From Paenibacillus tritici (GTDB taxonomy: Bacteria > Bacillota > Bacilli > Paenibacillales > Paenibacillaceae), in NCBI RefSeq assembly GCF_013204885.1, contig NZ_JABMKX010000020.1, positions 45,168 to 109,167 of the forward strand: 64,000 bases of DNA, written 5' to 3'. The first letter of the stretch is position 1. Every line of letters starts with the position of its first letter. The translations under genes were made by a program, and so were the position numbers. The notes below the pieces were generated by a model, which worked only from the letters and a program-made list of their open reading frames with translations, made no database searches and was not told the origin of the DNA. Below, piece after piece: positions 35,180 through 44,227 of the stretch.

Positions 35180-36727
35180 CTAATTCTCCTTGCGGAACGC
35201 ACTTGGAGAGACTCCGACATATTTGCGGAATTTGGCATTGAAGTAATCGGCATTCATATACCCGACCTGCTCTGCCACCTCATAGACCTTCATGCCTTGG
35301 GTCAGGAGCTGCTTGGCCTTCTCGATCCGGACTTTATCCAGATACGTATTGAAATGCTCACCCACCTGATTCTTGAACATTTTGCCCAGATAGGCACTGT
35401 TGTAATTGAAAATCTCCGAAAGTGTGCCCAGCTTCAGGTTCTCCTTATACCGGCGCTGGATCAGATCGGTAATCCGCTTAATCTCATCTCCGCGCCCGCT
35501 CCCACTGCCCGTCAGCCTGGAGATCTGCTCCATATAGCCTGATACCAGCCGCTCCACATCATGCAGATACCCGCTGCTGTAGACCTCGCTCATAGGCGAG
35601 GCCTGCCCGGCAATCAGCGGGCGGATCTCGGGATTCGCCGCCTCCAGGCGGGCCATCGTACTGCTGACAATCCGCAGCAGATGGTCCTTGATATAGGTCT
35701 CGTCCCGCCGGGTATGCACCAGCTGGCGGATAATCTGCCGGGTAAGCTCTCTGGCTACCTCACTGCTTCCCGCTTCCACAGCCAGCAGAAGCTGTACCTC
35801 GATATCACGCTCAGGGTCCTGCTCTTCCTCCAGGGCTCCCGGCCTGCTTACAGGCTCCTCCCAGTGGTCCGGCATTCCGCTGAGCAGCGTATGCTTCTGC
35901 CCGAAGAAGGCATCCTCCAGCCGTGCACTTGCAGCCGCCAAGGACTGGGAGGCCTCTTCCGGCCTGTCCGCAATCCCGCCGGCTGCTGCGATGAACTCCA
36001 GCCCCTCCTTGGATACAAGGTGATGCAGCTCCTGCCAGAGCCCGGCCCGGGCGCGTTCATCCCGGAGCGGCTCCTTCAGCAGAAGTCCCATATACGGGGG
36101 AAGAGTGAAGAATAAGCCGCGCTCCTCCTGGTCCTGCCAATGGCGCTCCAGCAGTCTTTTCACCTGCTCTTCCCGGAGATCCTCGCCTTTGTTAAGCCCT
36201 TTCAATTCCAGCAGAACCACTTCGCAGCTGCGGTCCGCAAGGCCCAGCTCAGCCACTGCTTCAGCCGGCTCCTTCGACTGCAGCAGCTCCCGCACCCGCA
36301 CCTCGGTCGTCCTTGCCGGCTCCAGCGCCTGCCAGTCATTCATCCGTTCCTCCAGGCTGATCTTCTCCCGCAGCTCCTGCAGATAGCTGATCAATTCCTC
36401 CTCATCCACCGGTTTGAGCAAATACCCGTCAATATGGTAGGAGATAGCCTGCTTCGCATATTCGAAATCAGCATAACCGCTGAGAATCAGCACATGGCAG
36501 CCCGGGCTCTCCTTCCGCAGCTCAGAGATCAGTTCCAGCCCGGTCATCCCGGGCATACGGATATCTGCAATCACAAGTCCAGGGGCTAGCTCATGGAATC
36601 TGTCCAGAGCTTCATAGCCGTTAGCGGCTGTCGCCACCACAGTATACCCCTGTTCCTCCCAGGGGATCAGTGTCCGCATTCCTTCTCTTAGCTTGGGCTC
36701 ATCATCCACAATCAGTACTTTGATCAA
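35180..36727 (-). CDS. YesN-type response regulator with AraC DNA-binding domain
   Basis: 515 residues: a receiver domain (1-120, acceptor Asp55 in LVIADIRMPGMTG, switch lysine in YLLKPVDEEE), a long variable middle region (140-400) typical of YesN-type regulators, and a C-terminal AraC-family HTH (about 410-515, with KLGTLSEIFNYNSAYLGKMFKN and VAEQVGYMNADYFNAKFRKYVGVSPSAFR). It is encoded directly upstream of its YesM-type kinase (90-nt gap) and likely activates the downstream permease, lipoprotein and GH95 genes. It is the first gene of the locus; upstream (36728-37100) there is a repeat but no gene. Confidence 0.92.
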   Translation of the reverse strand: MIKVLIVDDEPKLREGMRTLIPWEEQGYTVVATAANGYEALDRFHELAPGLVIADIRMPGMTGLELISELRKESPGCHVLILSGYADFEYAKQAISYHIDGYLLKPVDEEELISYLQELREKISLEERMNDWQALEPARTTEVRVRELLQSKEPAEAVAELGLADRSCEVVLLELKGLNKGEDLREEQVKRLLERHWQDQEERGLFFTLPPYMGLLLKEPLRDERARAGLWQELHHLVSKEGLEFIAAAGGIADRPEEASQSLAAASARLEDAFFGQKHTLLSGMPDHWEEPVSRPGALEEEQDPERDIEVQLLLAVEAGSSEVARELTRQIIRQLVHTRRDETYIKDHLLRIVSSTMARLEAANPEIRPLIAGQASPMSEVYSSGYLHDVERLVSGYMEQISRLTGSGSGRGDEIKRITDLIQRRYKENLKLGTLSEIFNYNSAYLGKMFKNQVGEHFNTYLDKVRIEKAKQLLTQGMKVYEVAEQVGYMNADYFNAKFRKYVGVSPSAFRKEN

Positions 36728-36787
36728 TTGCGACTCCTCCCTTCAAGGCGTTATTAACATTTGCTTTTATATAAGCGTACTTAGTCT

Positions 36788-36897
36788 TAAACTTGAAGCT
36801 CCGTCGTCACTGCGGTGAAATTCGGACTTCCGGCCGCTGCCCGCCCCCAGATTTCTTGATTTGGAACCGCTGTTCGCAGGTGAAATCCGGTGACTGC
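36788..36897 (-). repeat. Dispersed intergenic repeat, copy B
   Basis: On the minus strand it carries CAGTCACCGGATTTCACC, AATCAAGAAATC, GGGCAGCGGCCGGAAGTCC and GCAGTGACGACGG in the same order as copy A. A GC-rich extension to about 36985 (GAGCGGTAGCGACCGCC) is shared only with copy C. It occupies the 373-bp gene-free gap between the response regulator and xylB. Confidence 0.75.
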
Positions 36898-37100
36898 TGA
36901 TGCTCCCGAAGCTAGCTTTCCTACGGAAAGCTTTCAGGCGGTCGCTACCGCTCCTACAGTTCCAAATTTCCCCTCCGCTTCTTTTGTTTTTTTGTTAAGT
37001 TCTTTAATGCTTCTTATATAGTTCTTCTTATATAGATCTTATACCCTATGAAAACAAGCTGCCACCCTATACAGGATGGCAGATATTCCATGCTAATATT

Positions 37101-38597
37101 TTATTTACGATACTGAGCCAGCTTCTCATTCAGTTCACGGGTCTGGCTGTATACATCCTGGTACACAGCGAAGATACCGTCGTAGATTGCAGCCTGCTCT
37201 GCATTAGGCGTGTAGGTTTCAGCCGGACGGATGAAGGCTTCCGCACACGCGCCCAGTGACTCAAACCAGCCTGCACCGTAAGCCGCCAGCATAGCCGCGC
37301 CCATCGCCGGACCCTGCTCACTCTCCAGCTTGATAATGGAGGCGCCGAAGATATCGGCCTGCATCTGCAGCCAGGCTTCATTCTTGGCACCGCCGCCAAT
37401 TGCGACGACCTCGGTAATCTCTTTGCCGGATTCACGAACAATCTCAATGGATTCACGGAGCGAGAACGTAATGCCTTCCAGCACAGCCCGGGTAAAGTGT
37501 GACAGGGTGTGGCCGGAATCCATGCCGATGAAGCTGCCGCGGATATTCGCATCCGGGTGCGGTGTACGTTCTCCGCTGATGTACGGTGTGAACAGGAGGC
37601 CGCTGCTTCCAGCCGGAATAGCATTAACGCCTTGCAGCAATTCGTCGAAGCTCTTCTCGGCTGCAAAAGTCTCCTTGAACCAGGTCAGGCTGTGTCCTGC
37701 CGCCAGGGTAACACCCATGATATAGAAGGCATCCTTCTCACTGTGATTGAAGAAATGGACTTTGCCTTCGAGGTTAAGATCCTTGTTGCTCTCGTAGGAC
37801 AGCACCACACCGGAGGTTCCGATGCTGCACATCGTCCGGCCTTCACCCAGAATGCCGGCACCCAGCGCGCCGCAGGCATTGTCCGCACCACCGGCAAACA
37901 CCTTCGTGGAAGCAAGCAGGCCGGAAGCCTCAGCAATCTCCGGCAGCAGGGTTCCGGTCTGCTCGAAGGACTCCACGAGTCTCGGGCAGAGGGAGAGCGG
38001 CAGATTGAACGCTTCAGCAATCTCTGCGCTCCACTGCTTACCGCCTACGTCGAGCAGCAGGGTTCCTGCTGCGTCAGAGTAGTCCATGGCGTAGTCGCCC
38101 GTCAGGTGATACCGCACATAATCCTTCGGCAGCAGGAACAACTCAGCCTTCGCCAATACCTCCGGCTCATTCTCCTGTACCCAGAGAATCTTCGGAAGCG
38201 TGAAGCCTTCCAACGCGCGGTTTCTGGCGATCTCGATTAGCTTGCTGCCAAGCTTCTTCTCAATCTTCCGGCACTCGGCCGTAGTACGCGTATCATTCCA
38301 CAGAATCGCCGGACGCAGTGCCTTGCCTTCACCGTCTACGAGTACAAGCCCGTGCATCTGGCCGGAGAAGCTGATGCCATCAATTTGTGAAGGCTCGGCA
38401 CCCGATACTTCCATCAGACGCTTCAGGCTGGCGATGGTTCCCTTCACCCAATCCTCCGGGTTCTGCTCACTCCAGTTCGGCTGGGGTCTGCTGAGCGGAT
38501 AGGCCTCCGAATGCTCGAAAGCTACTTTGCCCTGGGGATCTACCAGTACAGTCTTTACCGCGCTGGTTCCCAGATCGACACCGATTACATATTTCAT
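37101..38597 (-). CDS. xylB: Xylulokinase
   Basis: A 498-residue FGGY-family kinase. N-terminal domain: VIGVDLGTSAVKTVLVD (ATP phosphate 1 loop), SFSGQMHGLVLVD and LWNDTRT, the last two typical for xylulokinase (substrate Asp in the second). C-terminal domain: GGADNACGALGAGIL, IGTSGVV, ERTPHPDANIRG and AIGGGAKNE. It phosphorylates D-xylulose to xylulose 5-phosphate for the pentose phosphate pathway. The start at 38597 has AGGAGG. It follows xylA on the same strand after a 572-bp gap with repeats, so it may have its own promoter or be read through. No hairpin terminator is seen just after its stop. Confidence 0.96.
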   Translation of the reverse strand: MKYVIGVDLGTSAVKTVLVDPQGKVAFEHSEAYPLSRPQPNWSEQNPEDWVKGTIASLKRLMEVSGAEPSQIDGISFSGQMHGLVLVDGEGKALRPAILWNDTRTTAECRKIEKKLGSKLIEIARNRALEGFTLPKILWVQENEPEVLAKAELFLLPKDYVRYHLTGDYAMDYSDAAGTLLLDVGGKQWSAEIAEAFNLPLSLCPRLVESFEQTGTLLPEIAEASGLLASTKVFAGGADNACGALGAGILGEGRTMCSIGTSGVVLSYESNKDLNLEGKVHFFNHSEKDAFYIMGVTLAAGHSLTWFKETFAAEKSFDELLQGVNAIPAGSSGLLFTPYISGERTPHPDANIRGSFIGMDSGHTLSHFTRAVLEGITFSLRESIEIVRESGKEITEVVAIGGGAKNEAWLQMQADIFGASIIKLESEQGPAMGAAMLAAYGAGWFESLGACAEAFIRPAETYTPNAEQAAIYDGIFAVYQDVYSQTRELNEKLAQYRK

Positions 38598-38614
38598 AGT
38601 TATCCTCCTAAAAG

Positions 38615-38761
38615 TTATATGAAGCATTACTTCTCTTGAAACATCTCCGCAATATAACTCGCTTCGTAAGCATAATCTTAAGTTTTGCGAGCTTCTGCTT
38701 CCTGTATTCACTTCGAGCAAAACTCGCTTCGTAAGCATCTAATTAATTATATGAAGCATTA
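38615..38761. repeat. Short direct repeats upstream of xylB
   Basis: TTATATGAAGCATTA occurs at 38615 and 38747; AACTCGCTTCGTAAGCAT at 38656 and 38721. Between them AGTTTTGC and GCAAAACT can pair. The rest of the gap (38762-39075) holds degenerate repeat units such as TTGTATTTCCTGCAATAGA and TTGCACTTCGTACATT, and no gene. Confidence 0.55.
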
Positions 38762-39079
38762 ACCCTATTACCGAAGCCTGTGCATAGCTGGTACGTAAGC
38801 CGTCTGAAAGAAGTACCATCCACCGGAGGTGCAGCGGCTGCTATTGTATTTCCTGCAATAGATTTCACCTAAATCGGCCGAAAATCGCGAGCTGTTGCAC
38901 TTCGTACATTAGAATTCCTTGAAAAGGCTCCATTGAAGGTTATCCTCAAGAATCTGTTGTACCAAATGCAGCAGAATGGCATTTCCCAGCGAGAGCAGAG
39001 CATTCTATTGCACAAAATACATTCGCACAGCCATTCTCCGTCATTCTCTGCCATCCACATCTATTCTCCAGCAATAAAA

Positions 39080-39115
39080 GGGGGCTGCCGAAGAATGCTC
39101 TCTTCAGCAACCCCC
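39080..39115 (-). terminator. Terminator of xylA
   Basis: 15-nt arms (GGGGGTTGCTGAAGA / TCTTCGGCAGCCCCC on the minus strand), followed by TTTTATT. It lies 55 nt after the xylA stop, separating it from xylB. Confidence 0.8.
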
Positions 39116-39169
39116 GTTGCGTTTATCCTGTGATGAATCTGCGGCAGCTGCCGCAAATCCGGTGCAGTC

Positions 39170-40489
39170 TTACTCTACAGTCAGGATGTACTGGTTAAGT
39201 GTTGCTCTCAGCAATTCCTGGCGTCCGGACTTGTTCGGACGCGGGCTCTCATTGTTCAGCGCATAATCAGCAAGCGAAGCAAGTGTCGCTTTGCCGGATA
39301 CGATGTCAGCGCCAATGCCTTCATTGAAGCTGCTGTAACGCTCAGCAATGAAGTTCTCGAATACGCCGTCTTCCAGCAGCTTCGCAGCTACCTTCAGGCC
39401 CTTAGCGTAGATGTCCATACCGGAGATATGTGCCAGGAACAGATCCTCAGGCTCGAAGGAAGGACGGCGTACTTTGGAGTCGAAGTTGATTCCGCCTTTG
39501 CCCAGACCATCGTTCTTCAGTACTTCATACAGAGTAAGGGTAGAATCGTAGATGCTTGCAGGGAATTCATCGGTATCCCAGCCGAGCAATGGATCGCCCT
39601 GGTTCGCATCAAGCGATCCCAGCATGCCGTTGATACGGGCTACATGCAGCTCATGCTCGAAAGTATGGCCGGCCAGTGTAGCATGGTTAGCTTCAAGGTT
39701 CAGCTTGAAGTGCTTATCCAGGTTGTACTTCTGCAGGAATGCGATACAGGTTGCTGCATCGAAGTCATATTGGTGTTTGGTAGGCTCCTTCGGCTTAGGC
39801 TCGATCAGGAACTGGCCTTCGAAGCCGATTTCCTTAGCATAATCAACAGCCATGCTGAACAGACGGGCAATGTTGTCTTGCTCAAGGCTCATATTAGTAT
39901 TGAGCAGGGTTTCGTAGCCTTCACGGCCGCCCCAGAATACATAGTTGTCAGCGCCCAGACGTTTACCCACTTCCAGACCCTTCTTCACCTGTGCAGCAGC
40001 ATGTGCGTATACGTCAGCGTTGCAAGTGGAGCCTGCACCGTGCATGTAGCGCGGGTTGGTGAACATATTGGCTGTGTTCCACAGCAGTTTTTTGCCGGAA
40101 GCCTTCATGCCTTGTTCAAGGATATCTACGATGGTGTCGATGTTGCTGTAGAATTCACGCAGGGACGCGCCTTCTGGAGCGATGTCCACATCGTGGAAGC
40201 AGTAGTACTGCAGATCCATCTTCTCCATGAACTCGAATGCTGCTTCTGCACGGGCCTTGGCTTTGTCAAGTGTGCTCAGTCTGTCCCAAGCGCGGACTGC
40301 TGTCTCAGCGCCGAACGGATCGGAACCGCCAGCGGTTAATGTATGCCAGTATGCCATTGCAAATTTCAGGTGTTCTTCCATAGTTTTGCCGGCTACGATT
40401 TCTTTGGGATTGTAGAATTTGAATGCGTAAGGGTTAGTGGAACGGCTTCCCTCGTAAGAGATCTTGCTCACTGTTTCAAAATAAGCCAT
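39170..40489 (-). CDS. xylA: Xylose isomerase
   Basis: 439 residues, the standard length of class II xylose isomerase. Visible family motifs: CFHDVDIAPEG (catalytic His and Asp), YVFWGGREGYETLLNT, FLIEPKPKEPTKHQYDFD (metal-binding Glu and Lys), NLEANHATLAGHTFEHE and SLDANQGDPLLGWDTDEFP. It converts D-xylose to D-xylulose using Mg or Mn in the cytoplasm. The start is the ATG at 40489 with AGGAGG. A XylR operator and a cre site lie upstream, so xylose induces and glucose represses it. xylR is divergent; xylB follows. Confidence 0.97.
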   Translation of the reverse strand: MAYFETVSKISYEGSRSTNPYAFKFYNPKEIVAGKTMEEHLKFAMAYWHTLTAGGSDPFGAETAVRAWDRLSTLDKAKARAEAAFEFMEKMDLQYYCFHDVDIAPEGASLREFYSNIDTIVDILEQGMKASGKKLLWNTANMFTNPRYMHGAGSTCNADVYAHAAAQVKKGLEVGKRLGADNYVFWGGREGYETLLNTNMSLEQDNIARLFSMAVDYAKEIGFEGQFLIEPKPKEPTKHQYDFDAATCIAFLQKYNLDKHFKLNLEANHATLAGHTFEHELHVARINGMLGSLDANQGDPLLGWDTDEFPASIYDSTLTLYEVLKNDGLGKGGINFDSKVRRPSFEPEDLFLAHISGMDIYAKGLKVAAKLLEDGVFENFIAERYSSFNEGIGADIVSGKATLASLADYALNNESPRPNKSGRQELLRATLNQYILTVE

Positions 40490-40521
40490 TTGTAAAATCC
40501 TCCTCGATATTATGCTTCGCC

Positions 40522-40535
40522 CGCAAGCGTTTACA
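40522..40535 (-). promoter_or_regulatory. cre site upstream of xylA
   Basis: TGTAAACGCTTGCG on the minus strand matches 12 of 14 cre positions, 33 nt before the xylA start, downstream of the XylR operator. Confidence 0.6.
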
Positions 40536-40559
40536 GCAACATCTTAACACATCTTTTTG

Positions 40560-40584
40560 ACTTTGTATATTGGTTAAACAAAGT
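40560..40584. promoter_or_regulatory. XylR operator
   Basis: A 25-bp palindrome with ends ACTTTGT and ACAAAGT and one internal mismatch pair, resembling the Bacillus xyl operator (AGTTTGTTT...AAACAAACT). It lies 70 nt before xylA in the xylA-xylR intergenic region. The rest of the gap (40585-40890) shows no gene. Confidence 0.65.
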
Positions 40585-40890
40585 TTTTTAAACTTTTATT
40601 TTGACCTGTACCGCTGAGCGTAAAATGCCCCCGGACAGTTCCGTCTATACAGAAAACTGTAATTTCCTTACACCGTCCGCAGGTTAATCTAGTTGCATTT
40701 TTGCGCTCTTCATTCTAGACTAAGTGGCATACCTGCGCTGCGGATTACGGCTGCAAGACTGCTTGGATACCCGTATGCGCGTAACCCCGAAACCTCTCGG
40801 TTCTATTCTGAAACAACGGCTTTCCCCTTGTTATACGCCGCCGCTCAGCAGACCGGATAATCTTATATTTCAAAAAAGGAAGTGTGCTTC

Positions 40891-42051
40891 TTGAAAGTTA
40901 CCGGTGATCAGGCGCTGGTCAAAAAAATAAACAAGTCGATTATTCTACATACCATCCGTATGCAATCCCCTCTCTCCCGGGCCAAGGTGTCCGAGATTAC
41001 AGGCCTTAATAAAGCTACCGTCTCCAATCTGGTGGCCGAGCTATGCGGACAGGAGCTGGTGACCGAAGCCGGCCCCGGGGAATCCAGCGGCGGACGTAAG
41101 CCGCTGATGCTGCATTTCAACGAGATGGCCGGCAGTGTCATCGGAATCGAGCTGCGCGTGAAGCAGCTGAAGGCTGTACTCTGTAACCTTGGAGGCGGCA
41201 TTCTTCATGAACGGGATTGTGTACTGGAAACCCACGACTTTCCTTATGTACTGGGGCAGATGCAACAGATGATCTCGGAGCTGATCGCCATTGCCCCCTC
41301 TTCTGCTTACGGACTTGTCGGCATTGGCGTAGGCGTACCGGGAATGGTCGATGAGCAGGGCGTCGTCCTGTTCGCACCCAACCTGGGCTGGGAAATGGTG
41401 GACCTGCGTTCGATCTTGGAAAGCGCCTTCTCCGTGCCCGTCACCATTGATAATGAAGCCAACGCCGGGGCCCAGGGAGAGCTGAACTTCGGCGCGGCGC
41501 GCGATGTGCGCCATCTGCTGTATATCAGTGCGGGCTCGGGGATCGGGTCCGGTATCATTATTGGAGGAGAACTGTATAAGGGGGCTCGGGGATACGCAGG
41601 GGAGACCGGACATATGACGATCGAGGCGGAAGGCAAGCCCTGCAGCTGCGGCAGCCGGGGCTGCTGGGAGCTATACGCCTCCGAGAAAACCTATGATAAC
41701 CCCGGACTCTCCCTGCCCGCCCGCACGACGACCGGACTCGTCCGGTATGCGCTGGAGGGACAGCCGGATACCCTGCGCCACTTCGACTCCATCGGCGAGT
41801 ATCTGGGGATCGGAGTTACCAATCTGATTAACAGCTTCAACCCGGAGCTGATCGTCATCGGGGGCGCCCTGTCCGAAGCGGAGCCGTGGCTTGGCGAACC
41901 GCTGCGCCGGGTAGTCGCTGAGCGTACACTGCCCTATCACAAGCAGCAGCTTGAGATCACCTTCTCCAAGCTCGGGAGCCGGGGAACTATGATTGGAGCA
42001 GGCTTTGCTGCCGTCATGCACTTTCTGGGCAATATCCGGGTAACCCTCTAG
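40891..42051 (+). CDS. xylR: ROK-family xylose repressor XylR
   Basis: 386 residues: an N-terminal winged HTH (LSRAKVSEITGLNKATVSNLVAEL, about 28-51), followed by a ROK domain with VGIGVGVPGMVD, the DNEANAGAQGE loop, GSGIGSGIIIGGELYKGARGYAGETGHM and the zinc site CSCGSRGCWE. It binds xyl operators and is released by xylose. The start is TTG at 40891 (AGGAAG 8 nt upstream); a GTG three codons earlier is too close to the ribosome site. It is divergent from xylA, with the palindromic operator between, and ends in a strong terminator. Symbol by family and context. Confidence 0.93.
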   Translation: MKVTGDQALVKKINKSIILHTIRMQSPLSRAKVSEITGLNKATVSNLVAELCGQELVTEAGPGESSGGRKPLMLHFNEMAGSVIGIELRVKQLKAVLCNLGGGILHERDCVLETHDFPYVLGQMQQMISELIAIAPSSAYGLVGIGVGVPGMVDEQGVVLFAPNLGWEMVDLRSILESAFSVPVTIDNEANAGAQGELNFGAARDVRHLLYISAGSGIGSGIIIGGELYKGARGYAGETGHMTIEAEGKPCSCGSRGCWELYASEKTYDNPGLSLPARTTTGLVRYALEGQPDTLRHFDSIGEYLGIGVTNLINSFNPELIVIGGALSEAEPWLGEPLRRVVAERTLPYHKQQLEITFSKLGSRGTMIGAGFAAVMHFLGNIRVTL

Positions 42052-42061
42052 ACTCATTCGC

Positions 42062-42098
42062 AAACGGGTGCCGTCCTTTTTTAGGATGGCACCCGTTT
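42062..42098 (+). terminator. Terminator of xylR
   Basis: 15-nt arms (AAACGGGTGCCGTCC / GGATGGCACCCGTTT, one G-T pair), 10 nt past the stop. Confidence 0.85.
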
Positions 42099-42259
42099 TC
42101 TGCTAAGCTCTTACCTTTCGAATAAGCTCTTATATTTCGTAAAATCGCCGCATTTTCAGCAATATTTTCTGCTCTAAAAGGGATAGCTTTCCTATATAAT
42201 AAGGATACTTGTGTGACATTTATCACCATCCCCTTTTTTCTGAAATGGAGAGAGAATCC

Positions 42260-42454
42260 ATGACCTATGTTGATACGTCCGATATTTCGGCAAAGATGTT
42301 CATCGGTGTACTGCTGCTGCTGCTCATCATTGCTCCGCTCATCAGCCTCGGTGTCCTGCGCCTGTTCCAGTCGCGGAAGAAATCGGGACTTCTCCTTATT
42401 GCCAGCGGCATTGCCGTGTATGCTGTATTTCAGATTATCATGTCCTTGTCTTAG
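42260..42454 (+). CDS. Small membrane protein, unknown function
   Basis: 64 residues with two hydrophobic helices (about 12-33 and 42-61) separated by a basic turn (FQSRKKSG). The ATG at 42260 follows GGAGAGAG. No family is recognised; the basic inter-helix loop places both ends outside or in the periplasmic-equivalent space. It ends 18 nt before the left candidate end of the insertion element, so a downstream terminator or gene partner may have been displaced by the insertion. Confidence 0.55.
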   Translation: MTYVDTSDISAKMFIGVLLLLLIIAPLISLGVLRLFQSRKKSGLLLIASGIAVYAVFQIIMSLS

Positions 42455-42565
42455 CGCCAGCATCATTGAAAAGGGGCTGTCCCAAAAGTAGATTTTCTAC
42501 GGCGGAAGACCGTTCTCTTCATATTCTTAATGCTACAAAAAGTGAGCAGAGCAGCGATTCTCCCG

Positions 42566-44125
42566 TTATTGGAGGATCGCTGCTCTGCGTTTTTGGTCAT
42601 TGGCGGCTTGCTTCAGCAGATTATGAGCAAGGGAAAGCCATCCGACCTCAAGCGTCACTTTCTCCATGCCGCGAAGCAGAAATCGCCGGAAGCCCCGGTT
42701 ATTCTTCAGTTGTCCAAATACACTTTCCGGTTCCGTCATTCGGCGTACGGCCAAGGTGTAACCTTCTTCACTCCGTAGAATTTCACGCGCCTGTTTCTGG
42801 TATCGCAGCCGTTCCAGGCTGACGACCATTTCCCGATTTCCTGCCGCTTTCGTGCAACGCTCCTTTAGGGGGCAGCCTTCACAGGAGCTGCTTCGGTAAT
42901 GCCGTCTGCGAATGTCATAGCCACTCTCTAGGGTCTCCTTGCTTTCCCTATGGAAATGCAGCCTGTTCCCAGCTGGGCACGTCCAGTGATCCTCGGCTGT
43001 ATCGTATGTCCAGTTTTCGATTTTACCAACATTCGCTTTCCAGGCTTTAGTCTTTTCCTTGTGGTAGCTGCTGTACTTCACCACCGCCTGTATCTCTTTC
43101 TTTTCCAGATAGGCGTAGTTTTCTTCACTGCCATAACCTGCGTCTGCAATGACTGTCTTTGGCCATTTCCCGAGGATTTGTTGGGCTTTTTCCAGATGAG
43201 GCTCTAAACAGCGGGTGTCGGTCGGTCTTTGATGTATACTGTAGGTTAAAATAAATTGGTTTTCGGTCCCGATTTGCACATTGTATGCCGGTTTGAGTTG
43301 GCCATTTCGCATGTGATCTTCTTTCATCCGCATAAACGTTGCCTCTGGATCGGTCTTGCTGAAACTGTTCCGGTCCCCAAGCAGCTTTTGATATTGTTCG
43401 TACTTCTGCAGTCGAGGGAGCAAATCCTTACGCAACTTCCGAACGGCTTTTTTCAGGGGCTTGTCTTTGGGTTTCTCAAGCAGTTGTGACTCCAGCGCCT
43501 GAGTCATTTGTTCGAGTTTCTCACTGCTGATCTCAGCGGACTCGCCAAGTTCGCTCAGGTCCTGGCCGCGGTGTTCCTGTTCTTCTTGTTTCTCTGCAGC
43601 CTCAATGCCCTCAAACAAAGCCTGTACCTTTTCTTGCAGCTTGGACTTATGTTTACTAACGGCTTTGCCCCATACGAAGGTATAGCGATTGGCGTTGGCC
43701 TCAATCTTGGTTCCGTCCATAAAGTAATGCTCCAGAGACACGTATTTTTCGTCAGCCAAAAACTGAAGCACGGCGGTAAATACCGTTTCAAGGACATTCT
43801 TCATCCGCTGGGAACGGAAGCGATTCAGCGTACGAAAGTCAGGTCGCTGCCGTCCGGCTAGCCACATGAAGGGGATGCTCTCACGCACCGCTTTGGCGAT
43901 TTGACGGGAGGAATAGATGCGTTGGGTGTAGGCGTAGATCATGACTTTAGTAAGCATTTTGGGATGGTAGCTGTCGCGGCCGCCGCCGGGATAAGCAGCG
44001 TCAAAGATGGAGTCGTCCAGCCGATTCACTGCTGTGTTAACGACACGAGCGAGGTGATTCAAAGGAATATCTTCTTCCAGATCCATTGGCAAGCAAAGTT
44101 GGTCCATGGTATATTGAATGTACAA
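42566..44125 (-). CDS. IS1182 family transposase
   Basis: 519 residues from a TTG at 44125, the start giving the usual IS1182 N-terminus (YIQYTMDQLCLPMDLEEDIP) with AGGAGGGG upstream. DDE parts are visible: YFMDGTKIEANANRYTF, ADAGYGSEENYAYLEKK, and the C-terminal region with RRMTEPESVFGQLKNNRGFRRF. A zinc-like CxxCPLKxxC motif (SSCEGCPLKERC) sits at about residue 430. No stop or frameshift is seen, so the element may be active. Upstream, AAAGAAACCTCTC (minus strand) can pair with the ribosome site, a feature that would block translation from read-through transcripts. The gene ends in a 13-bp hairpin. Confidence 0.93.
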   Translation of the reverse strand: MYIQYTMDQLCLPMDLEEDIPLNHLARVVNTAVNRLDDSIFDAAYPGGGRDSYHPKMLTKVMIYAYTQRIYSSRQIAKAVRESIPFMWLAGRQRPDFRTLNRFRSQRMKNVLETVFTAVLQFLADEKYVSLEHYFMDGTKIEANANRYTFVWGKAVSKHKSKLQEKVQALFEGIEAAEKQEEQEHRGQDLSELGESAEISSEKLEQMTQALESQLLEKPKDKPLKKAVRKLRKDLLPRLQKYEQYQKLLGDRNSFSKTDPEATFMRMKEDHMRNGQLKPAYNVQIGTENQFILTYSIHQRPTDTRCLEPHLEKAQQILGKWPKTVIADAGYGSEENYAYLEKKEIQAVVKYSSYHKEKTKAWKANVGKIENWTYDTAEDHWTCPAGNRLHFHRESKETLESGYDIRRRHYRSSSCEGCPLKERCTKAAGNREMVVSLERLRYQKQAREILRSEEGYTLAVRRMTEPESVFGQLKNNRGFRRFLLRGMEKVTLEVGWLSLAHNLLKQAANDQKRRAAILQ

Positions 44126-44227
44126 AGAAACCCCTCCTTTGAAATGGTTGTGTGGTAACTCCATTTTAACAAAAGAGAGGTTTCTTTTTTTTGCGTTTTT
44201 ATAAATATTGTCGTCCATTTTCCACTT

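Noticed and set aside
38869..39060. 63-codon minus-strand frame in the xylA-xylB gap
   Set aside because: Composed of the degenerate intergenic repeat, no ribosome site; likely not a gene.
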